This document shows, in pieces, positions 7,175 to 12,341 of a DNA stretch of 19,621 nucleotides. The notes beneath the pieces were generated by a model. It was not told where the DNA came from and made no database searches. It worked only from the letters and a program-made list of their open reading frames with translations. Source of the stretch: Candidatus Bipolaricaulota bacterium (GTDB lineage Bacteria; Bipolaricaulota; Bipolaricaulia; UBA7950; UBA9294); contig JAJOKK010000145.1 in NCBI GenBank assembly GCA_021129875.1, positions 1 to 19,621 of the forward strand, written 5' to 3'. A program made the position numbers and the translations under genes. Within the stretch, counting starts at the first letter, position 1. Each line of letters begins with the position of its first letter.

Positions 7175-7576
7175 ATGCATCTAACGAAGAAGGCGAGCTA
7201 CGGTCTGGTCGCCGTCTTCGAACTCGCCGGGAATATGACCGCCGGACCTCTCTCGGCCGGAGCTATCGCGGAAAAGTACGCTCTACCAGTGCCGTTTGTC
7301 GAGAAGATACTTCACCAACTGGGACGTTCTCATCTGGTCGAATCGCGGCAGGGGCGGGGTGGAGGGTACACCCTGGCCTGTGACCCGGAGGCGGTCTCGG
7401 TGCGGTGCATCCTTGAGGCCCTCGGTGAATCGCTTGACCTTGTCGATTGTCTGGCCTCCGGTGAAACGTGCCGTCTGGCCGGGATTTGTCCGACCAGGCC
7501 CGCATGGAGAAAGATCGATCAGCGATTCAAAGACCTCCTAGGTTCCCTCTCGTTGAGAGACCTGCTCGCCGAATGA
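7175..7576 (+). CDS. Rrf2-family regulator, IscR-like
   Basis: 133-aa DNA-binding transcription factor. An N-terminal winged helix (MHLTKKASYGLVAVFELA; recognition region PVPFVEKILHQL; wing RQGRGGGYTL) is followed by the dimer helix and three cysteines, Cys92, Cys99 and Cys105. The triad is C-X6-C-X5-C, close to the C-X5-C-X5-C that binds a [2Fe-2S] cluster in E. coli IscR, so it probably senses Fe-S status. ATG 7175 is chosen for its strong AGGAGGAGGG site and the family-typical N-terminus; the frame back to 7127 overlaps iscU. It lies 13 bases after iscU in the same operon, last instead of first as in enterobacteria, and probably represses the promoter at 5469-5497. Confidence 0.9.
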   Translation: MHLTKKASYGLVAVFELAGNMTAGPLSAGAIAEKYALPVPFVEKILHQLGRSHLVESRQGRGGGYTLACDPEAVSVRCILEALGESLDLVDCLASGETCRLAGICPTRPAWRKIDQRFKDLLGSLSLRDLLAE

Positions 7577-7732
7577 CCGTTGCGGATTCTAAGGGGGAGT
7601 AAACGCGATAGCCATGTCCCAGTACGGGTTTTTTAGCGCAATGTGATATGCATTACAGACAAACGAGCCAAGAGTGTGGTAGAGTGGTGCGTTAAAGCGT
7701 GAGAACCCCCTCATCTTTTTCACCACCCGGAG

Positions 7733-7764
7733 AGGGCGGTCGAGCCATCCAGCTTGGCCGCCCT
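7733..7764 (+). ncRNA. Strong hairpin, possible RNA or terminator stem
   Basis: AGGGCGGTCGAGC pairs with GCTTGGCCGCCCT over 13 contiguous pairs around a CATCCA loop. The two wobble pairs are U-G and G-U when read as plus-strand RNA but become A-C mismatches on the minus strand, so a plus-strand transcript is favoured. It lies about 155 bases after the rrf2 stop and has no T-run. I assign no family. Confidence 0.4.
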
Positions 7765-7837
7765 TACCATTTCAGACTGCATCCCCTACCCATCGCAACT
7801 TCAAAATATTTTCACCGTGAGTTCCCCCGCATAGGCT

Positions 7838-7864
7838 AAAAAACCGAGTGGAAAAATTCGGTTT
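7838..7864 (-). terminator. Terminator for ACT-domain gene
   Basis: Read on the minus strand, AAACCGA (7864-7858) pairs with TCGGTTT (7847-7841) around a 10-base loop and runs into TTTTTT. It lies about 195 bases past the stop of the minus-strand ACT gene; the 81-bp repeat has apparently been inserted between the two. Confidence 0.6.
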
Positions 7865-7870
7865 CATGGA

Positions 7871-7951
7871 GCCTGTTGCGTAAGCCTTTTCTGCTGCTCA
7901 TCGTCAAACTCGGTTGCGAAGCAAGGCCGGAGGCCACCCCGTAGTTTCAAG
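7871..7951 (-). repeat. 81-bp dispersed repeat, copy B (inverted)
   Basis: Reverse complement of copy A at 66-146 with 7 mismatches over 81 bases. On its right (7954-8017) this copy carries a hairpin that copy A lacks, while the flanking words TTTTGC and CGCAAAA have counterparts beside copy A. Confidence 0.8.
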
Positions 7952-7953
7952 CG

Positions 7954-8017
7954 TTTTGCCGCTCAGGGGGTGTAGTAAGTTCCTCTTCGGATACTACACC
8001 CCCCAGGGGCGCAAAAA
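7954..8017. repeat. Long hairpin with GGGGGTGTAGTA arms
   Basis: GGGGGTGTAGTA (7966-7977) and TACTACACCCCC (7992-8003) form a perfect 12-bp stem around a 14-base loop. Outer words TTTTGC (7954-7959) and GCAAAA (8012-8017) can extend it through an internal loop. It appears as an insertion of roughly 50 bases relative to copy A of the adjoining repeat. Confidence 0.75.
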
Positions 8018-8058
8018 TCACTGAGATGAGGTGTATGTTCCACCGAACACTTCTGCTT

Positions 8059-8472
8059 TCAGTGCTTGCGTAGCATCTGCACGGCCTTTCCGTTGTGGGT
8101 GGTGGTGAAGACGACCAACCCCTTTGAGGAGCCGGCAAAGACGGTCGAGTACAGTTCCTCGATAGCAATCTCTTTGCGAGCTAGGGCCTCAGTCACCCGG
8201 CAGAGGAACCCCGGGTGATCGGGGAGTTCGATGAGGATAACCTCCCGCTCGTCTACCAAGAACCCAGCGCCTTGCAAGGCATCCCGCGCGTAGAACTGTG
8301 CATCGGTGAGAAGGTGGAGTGTTGCCACGCCATCCTGAACCCGCACGGTTAGCGCTACGAGACTGAGCCCGACATCGCTCAGCAGCCGGGTGATCTCTCC
8401 GAGCAGACCGATCCGGTCCTCCGTTCGAACGACAAGCTCGTGATGCAACGACGCCCCTCTCATTCCGTTCAT
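8059..8472 (-). CDS. Tandem ACT-domain protein
   Basis: 137 aa made of two ACT domains: the first from about residue 10 (HHELVVRTEDRIGLLGEIT...) to 65, the second from about 77 (VILIELPDHPGFLCRVTEAL...) to the end. The RIGLLGEIT and HPGFLCRVT segments fit the strand-helix turn where ACT domains bind amino acids at dimer interfaces. There is no catalytic domain, so it is probably an allosteric or regulatory amino-acid sensor; ligand unknown. The start at 8472 has GGTGAG a few bases upstream; ATG 8463 is a weaker alternative. It is monocistronic, with a terminator at 7838-7864. A GATAAT -10-like word lies upstream but has no good -35 partner. Confidence 0.85.
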   Translation of the reverse strand: MNGMRGASLHHELVVRTEDRIGLLGEITRLLSDVGLSLVALTVRVQDGVATLHLLTDAQFYARDALQGAGFLVDEREVILIELPDHPGFLCRVTEALARKEIAIEELYSTVFAGSSKGLVVFTTTHNGKAVQMLRKH

Positions 8473-8673
8473 AGTCTCACCACTCCCAAGGCGATCTTAA
8501 GGGAGGCGCTCTCATTATCGCTTGTAGTTATGGGAACTTTTCAGCGGACATTGGCACCCCCCTGTCACTCGGAACAGGCTTGCAATCTGCAAACGTCGTT
8601 CTTGCAACGAAGATCGCGTCCACCTGACACTGAAGTTACGGTATGTGTTCCTGGAACTCCGCCAGTGATGTGG

Positions 8674-8702
8674 TTGTGCATCCGCCCTCCTGGTTCCATA
8701 AT
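8674..8702 (+). promoter_or_regulatory. Promoter for nfo operon
   Basis: TTGTGC (8674-8679), 17 bases, then CATAAT (8697-8702), 36 bases before the nfo start. It is the best sigma-70-like pair in this 266-base gap. Confidence 0.5.
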
Positions 8703-8705
8703 CAG

Positions 8706-8730
8706 CCTATCAGTATACCAGCTTGATAGG
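8706..8730 (+). promoter_or_regulatory. Hairpin overlapping nfo ribosome site
   Basis: CCTATCA (8706-8712) and TGATAGG (8724-8730) form a perfect 7-bp stem. Its right arm includes the first three bases of the AGGAGG ribosome site (8728-8733). At the predicted transcript start this could partly hide the site and tune translation. Confidence 0.5.
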
Positions 8731-8738
8731 AGGAAACG

Positions 8739-9602
8739 ATGCTCCTTGGTTGTCACTTGTCGATCGGAAAAGGGTTCCCTGCCGCGCTTGCTGCAGCGGA
8801 AGAACTGAAGACAAACGCACTCCAGATCTTCTCCCACAACGCCTCCTCGTGGCGGATGAAGGAGATCACCGCCGAGATCGCCGCCTCATTCCAAACGCGG
8901 TTCGCACGCTCGCCGGTTGAGTACGTCGTCATCCACACGATGTACCTGTTGAACCTGGCAAGTCCGGAGGATCCTCTGTTTGAGCGTTCGATCGTCGCGC
9001 TGGAAGAAGAGATCAAGCGGGCGGGGATGTTGGGGATCGACCGGCTTGTCACCCACCTCGGCGCGCACAAGGGATCGGGAAGAGAGGCGGGGATCGAGCG
9101 GATCGTCTCTGCTCTCGACCGGGTGATCGCCACGGACAGCTTTGCTCGCTACCCGCACATACGTCTCCTCCTAGAAGATACAGCCGGTGCCGGGACGACG
9201 ATGGGAACAACTTTCTCCGAGCTGGGAGCGATCATCGACTCCCTTGCCGATGCACGCCGCATTGGGATCTGCCTCGATACCTGCCACGCTTTTACTGCCG
9301 GCTACGAACTGCGTACCCCCAGCGGTCTCGATGAGACGATCGCTGAGTTCGACCGCAAGATCGGTCTCGATCGCTTAGAGCTTGTCCACCTGAACGACTC
9401 CAAGTTTCCCTTGGGGTCCCACCGCGACCGCCATGAGCACATCGGACAGGGTGAGATCGGGAAGGAGGCATTCTCCCTGATCGTCAACCACGAGGCGCTG
9501 CGCGACCTTCCATTCATCCTGGAGACCCCGAAACAGATCGCTGGGAAACCCGACGCCGACCGGATAAACTTGGAATTAACACTCTCACTGCAACACGGAT
9601 AA
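8739..9602 (+). CDS. nfo: Endonuclease IV (AP endonuclease)
   Basis: Cleaves DNA 5' to abasic sites during base-excision repair, using three Zn ions. 287 aa, the normal length. All nine metal ligands of the family are present with E. coli-like spacing: His66, His106 (THLGAH), Glu146 (LLED), Asp180 and His183 (CLDTCHAF), His217 (LVHLND), Asp230 and His232 (RDRHEHIGQG), and Glu262 (ILETP). ATG 8739 has AGGAGG five bases upstream, partly within a hairpin. Ten bases after it begins the transaldolase gene, so the two are co-transcribed. Confidence 0.96.
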   Translation: MLLGCHLSIGKGFPAALAAAEELKTNALQIFSHNASSWRMKEITAEIAASFQTRFARSPVEYVVIHTMYLLNLASPEDPLFERSIVALEEEIKRAGMLGIDRLVTHLGAHKGSGREAGIERIVSALDRVIATDSFARYPHIRLLLEDTAGAGTTMGTTFSELGAIIDSLADARRIGICLDTCHAFTAGYELRTPSGLDETIAEFDRKIGLDRLELVHLNDSKFPLGSHRDRHEHIGQGEIGKEAFSLIVNHEALRDLPFILETPKQIAGKPDADRINLELTLSLQHG

Positions 9603-9611
9603 GGAGGAAAG

Positions 9612-10250
9612 GTGAAGCTTTACATCGATACGGCGAATGTCTCTGAGATTCGCGAGATGGCCTGGCTGATCGACGGGGTGACGACCAATCCATCCCTCGT
9701 CGCCAAGGAGAAACGACCGTTCAAAGAGGCGATCGCTGAGATCTGCGGGATCGTGGACGGCCCGGTGAGTGCGGAGGCAACCGCGCTCGCTGCTGACGGG
9801 ATGATCGAACAAGGACGCGAACTGGCGAAGATCCATACAAACGTCGTTATCAAGGTCCCGATGACCGAAGAAGGGATGAAGGCAACAAAGGTCCTCTCAT
9901 CAGAGAGGATCCGCACGAATGTCACCCTTGTCTTCTCGGCGAACCAGGCGCTCCTCGCCGCAAGGTGCGGAGCTAGTTTCGTCTCGCCGTTCGTAGGGCG
10001 GATCGACGATACCGGTGGAGATGGGATCGACCTTGTCTCACAGATCCTCGATCTTTTCGCTGCCTACGACTACCCGACCGAGGTGATCGTGGCAAGCGTG
10101 CGCCATCCCGGCCACGTGCTCTCCGCCGCCCTCCTTGGTGCGGATATCGCCACCGTCCCCTACACCGTGCTGAAGAATCTCTTCAATCACCCGCTCACAG
10201 ACGTGGGCATCGCTCGCTTCCTCAAGGATTGGGAAGGGGTCCCGGGGTAG
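9612..10250 (+). CDS. Small transaldolase / F6P aldolase family
   Basis: 212-aa TIM-barrel of the TalC/FSA (transaldolase type 3) subfamily. Either transaldolase of the pentose phosphate pathway (sedoheptulose-7-P + glyceraldehyde-3-P) or fructose-6-phosphate aldolase. Motifs: KLYIDTANVSEI with Asp6, GVTTNPSL with Asn26, the Schiff-base Lys81 in VIKVPMTEEG, and the C-terminal FLKDWE. I cannot decide between the two activities without the active-site residue that separates them (Phe or Tyr/Gln near residue 178 in E. coli FSA numbering). It starts at GTG 9612, with AAGGAGG directly after the nfo stop. A terminator-like structure lies at 10377-10430. Confidence 0.92.
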   Translation: MKLYIDTANVSEIREMAWLIDGVTTNPSLVAKEKRPFKEAIAEICGIVDGPVSAEATALAADGMIEQGRELAKIHTNVVIKVPMTEEGMKATKVLSSERIRTNVTLVFSANQALLAARCGASFVSPFVGRIDDTGGDGIDLVSQILDLFAAYDYPTEVIVASVRHPGHVLSAALLGADIATVPYTVLKNLFNHPLTDVGIARFLKDWEGVPG

Positions 10251-10376
10251 CCCAACATCAGGGTTGCCGTTGAAGGATTGCAGTGTTCCTGTAGTAGAGT
10301 GTATGGGAGTGAGCACATATACGCTCACTTCTCAAAGATCGGGCTGTATCGTCATAGCGGGAATGCGTTGATCTGC

Positions 10377-10430
10377 AAACCTTCGCTGGATGCTCCTCGG
10401 CTTATTAGGGACATCCTGCAAAGGTTTTTT
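10377..10430 (+). terminator. Two-part terminator after transaldolase
   Basis: AAACCTT (10377-10383) pairs with AAGGTTT (10421-10427), and inside it GGATG (10388-10392) pairs with CATCC (10412-10416) across a 4x4 internal loop. The T-run TTTTTT (10425-10430) completes an intrinsic terminator, though the loop is long (about 19 bases) for this class. Confidence 0.5.
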
Positions 10431-10647
10431 AGGTTCTGCTGCTATTAGCTGCTGTCAGCGATGGACGATGTGCCTACAAACAAGGCTGGAGAATCTTAGT
10501 GCCGGTATTCACGTTGTAGAAAAGGCCGTCCAGAATCTCAACGCCCATCACAGTCGCCTGAAGCCATGGATACGGCGGGCGTAGCGCATCCCGTTTAGGA
10601 GAGGGAACGATTCGATTGGGAGTGCTTTTAGTGAGCAGGCCCCTGAG

Positions 10648-10676
10648 TTGCCGCCATCCTTTTTCTCTCTTATCAT
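10648..10676 (+). promoter_or_regulatory. Promoter for hypB-like gene
   Basis: TTGCCG (10648-10653), 17 bases, TATCAT (10671-10676), with the start codon 29 bases downstream. Confidence 0.55.
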
Positions 10677-10704
10677 CGGAACCTGAACAGAAGGGAGGAG
10701 AGGG

Positions 10705-11370
10705 ATGGATGAGATGCGAACGAAGAGCGAGGATCTCCTAGAGCGACAGATTCTGCGCGCAGAAGAGAATTACCGGTTGTTAAAGGAACAGAAAGTGCGT
10801 GCGATCAGCCTGATAGGGTCGATCGGAAGCGGAAAGACCTCCCTAATAGAGCAGATCATCGATCGGGCCGCTCCCTGCGGTATCGTCGTTGCGACGATCG
10901 TTGGAGCAGCACATGGAGAGGACGACGTTCAGCGGTTCCGCGCCCGCGGTATCCTCTCGGTCGGCATCGATAGCCATGGGGCTTGCCACCTCGAACCAAA
11001 GGCGATCAATGATGCATTGCACTCCCTTCCCTTAGCTGAGATTGACCTGTTGTTCATCGAAAACGTAGGTTGCCTCCGTGGACCGGCAGACTATCCGTTG
11101 GGGGGTGAGACCGAGGCGGTCGTCATCGCGGTCACCGAGGGGGACGCAGTGGTGCACAAAAACCCGAAGATCTTCTCCCAGACCGACCTTGTCGTGATCA
11201 CCAAAGTGGACTTAGCAGCCGCCGTCGGAGTGAAGACCGAACGGATCGTGAATGACTACTCCCAGATAAACCCTCACGGGAAGATCGTTCTCACCGACAC
11301 ACGCCGCCGCCGCGGTATCGATGATCTTTTGCGGGCATTAGAGATCGAGTGTGCAAATACACAGTGGTGA
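10705..11370 (+). CDS. HypB-like nickel-insertion GTPase, divergent
   Basis: 221-aa SIMIBI-class GTPase related to HypB, which delivers nickel to [NiFe] hydrogenases or sometimes urease. P-loop GSIGSGKT (38-45), the HypB signature CHLEP (Cys94, His95), LLFIENVG (115-122), and the guanine motif ITKVDL (165-170). Two departures from the family as I know it: ENVGNLxCP reads ENVGCLRGP here, so the third metal-ligand Cys is missing at its usual position and a Cys (123) appears three residues earlier; and the EGDxxT switch segment reads VGAAHG, losing its Asp. There is no N-terminal His/Cys nickel-storage stretch. ATG 10705 has GGGAGGAGAGGG upstream. No hyp or hydrogenase genes are nearby, so the target is unknown. 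Confidence 0.82.
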   Translation: MDEMRTKSEDLLERQILRAEENYRLLKEQKVRAISLIGSIGSGKTSLIEQIIDRAAPCGIVVATIVGAAHGEDDVQRFRARGILSVGIDSHGACHLEPKAINDALHSLPLAEIDLLFIENVGCLRGPADYPLGGETEAVVIAVTEGDAVVHKNPKIFSQTDLVVITKVDLAAAVGVKTERIVNDYSQINPHGKIVLTDTRRRRGIDDLLRALEIECANTQW

Positions 11371-11384
11371 CCGGCGTTCATGGT

Positions 11385-11426
11385 CCATGGTCCAGAGTCC
11401 ATGGTCCAGAGTCCATGGTCCGGAGT
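11385..11426. repeat. Three 14-bp tandem repeats
   Basis: CCATGGTCCAGAGT occurs twice exactly and a third time with one change (CCATGGTCCGGAGT). It starts 14 bases after the hypB-like stop, in the gap between convergent genes. Confidence 0.85.
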
Positions 11427-11493
11427 CGATCCTTGGAAGGACGCTGTGAACTTCGAACAGTCTTTTTAGCCCTACGAACCCGATGGACGGATC

Positions 11494-11579
11494 AATGCAA
11501 AATGCAAAATCTAAAATGTAAAATGGAACAGCACCACGCACCACGCACCATGAACCACGCACCACGCACCACGGACCAC
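11494..11579. repeat. AAAATG-rich and 7-bp GCACCAC tandem repeats
   Basis: First comes a degenerate run of AATGCAA / AAAATG words (11494-11526). Then seven 7-base units of GCACCAC run from 11531 to 11579, four exact and three with one change. It ends five bases before the stop codon of the minus-strand ThiF-like gene. Nothing coding is supported in 11371-11584. Confidence 0.8.
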
Positions 11580-11584
11580 ACACT

Positions 11585-12316
11585 CTACGTCCCGCAGCAT
11601 AGGCAGCCGGGATTGCGGGGGATCTTCTGTGCGCTGAATGACTCCTGCCAGATATCGTAGGTGGTGAGCCGCACAGGGGGGGCGAACGAGCGCAGGATGA
11701 TCTTCATCGCCTGTGTCGCTTGCAGCGCAACGATCGCACGGGGGATCGTATTGATCAGTCCGGAGGTCCCTGCGGTGAGGACCGCTTCCTCCGGCGCCGG
11801 CTCAGGGAAGAGGCAGCGAAGACACGGCCCTTCCCCGGGGAGGATCGGCATCGTCATCCCAAAGGTGCCGGCTACTGTGGCGAAGATCCACGGGATGGCG
11901 CTCTTCACGCAGGCATCGTTCAGGAGGTAGCGCGATTCAAGGTTGTCAAACCCGTCCAATACCAGATCAATGTCCGTGATCAATCGCTCGATATTCCCGG
12001 CCGCAATGCGGACAACTTCAGCGGCTATCCTTATTTCAGGATTGATCTGCCTGAGCGCTTCGGCGACCACATCAGCCTTGGGGCGGCCGACGTCGGCTGC
12101 GTCCATCAGACCCTGTCTCTGTAGGTTCGTCAGCTCGACCACGTCGGAGTCGATGAGCAAAATCCTCCCGATCCCGGCACGGGCGAGTATTTCAGCACTG
12201 TTTGAGCCCAACGCCCCACAGCCGGCAATAAGGACGCTCGCCGCGTTCAGCCGGCGCTGCCCCTCCTCCCCCACCTGGGGAAGGGAGACCTGCCGGATAT
12301 AACGCTCCTCCTCTAT
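11585..12316 (-). CDS. ThiF/MoeB/HesA-type adenylyltransferase
   Basis: E1-like enzyme that adenylates the C-terminus of a small ubiquitin-like sulfur carrier (ThiS/MoaD type). 243 aa. ATP-binding GCGALGS (32-38), the DSDVVELTNLQRQ segment (56-68) with the catalytic Arg, VLDGFDN (119-125), and zinc cysteines Cys165/Cys168 (CLRC) with Cys238/Cys241 (CLCC). There is no ATG/GTG/TTG in frame at the expected position. Instead ATA (12316-12314) lies six bases after GGAGG and gives the family-typical start (M)EEERYIRQVSLP; the only in-frame ATG, at 12460, lies inside the upstream gene and adds 48 unlike residues. It is the last gene of a four-gene operon. No ThiS or MoaD partner is seen. Confidence 0.85.
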   Translation of the reverse strand: MEEERYIRQVSLPQVGEEGQRRLNAASVLIAGCGALGSNSAEILARAGIGRILLIDSDVVELTNLQRQGLMDAADVGRPKADVVAEALRQINPEIRIAAEVVRIAAGNIERLITDIDLVLDGFDNLESRYLLNDACVKSAIPWIFATVAGTFGMTMPILPGEGPCLRCLFPEPAPEEAVLTAGTSGLINTIPRAIVALQATQAMKIILRSFAPPVRLTTYDIWQESFSAQKIPRNPGCLCCGT

Positions 12317-12341
12317 CGAGCACCTCCCTTCTTGGCCCTGC

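Larger units (their letters stand above)
7577..8058. other. Gap between convergent rrf2 and ACT genes
   Basis: No gene is supported in these 482 bases. The contents, listed separately, are a 13-bp hairpin (7733-7764), a minus-strand terminator (7838-7864), copy B of the 81-bp repeat (7871-7951) and a long hairpin (7954-8017). A T-run at 7629-7634 follows only a three-pair CCC/GGG stem and is a poor terminator for rrf2. Confidence 0.55.
10251..10704. other. Gap between transaldolase and hypB-like gene
   Basis: 454 bases with no supported gene. It holds a 7-bp hairpin AGTGAGC/GCTCACT (10308-10329), a terminator (10377-10430), and a promoter for the next gene (10648-10676). A 64-codon frame at 10390 has no ribosome site, overlaps the terminator and is not counted. 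I see nothing recognisable in 10431-10640. Confidence 0.55.

Noticed and set aside
7577..7634. Intrinsic terminator for rrf2 at the T-run 7629-7634
   Set aside because: Only three base pairs (CCC/GGG) precede the T-run.
10390..10584. 64-codon plus-strand frame
   Set aside because: No ribosome site, overlaps the terminator structure, composition not protein-like, no recognisable motif.
10705..11370. UreG instead of HypB
   Set aside because: The CHLEP metal motif and the spacing to ENVG fit HypB better, and no urease genes are near; the assignment stays family-level because of the divergent sites.
11531..11579. GCACCAC array as a possible CRISPR
   Set aside because: Units are 7 bases with no spacers and no cas genes nearby; it is a simple tandem repeat.
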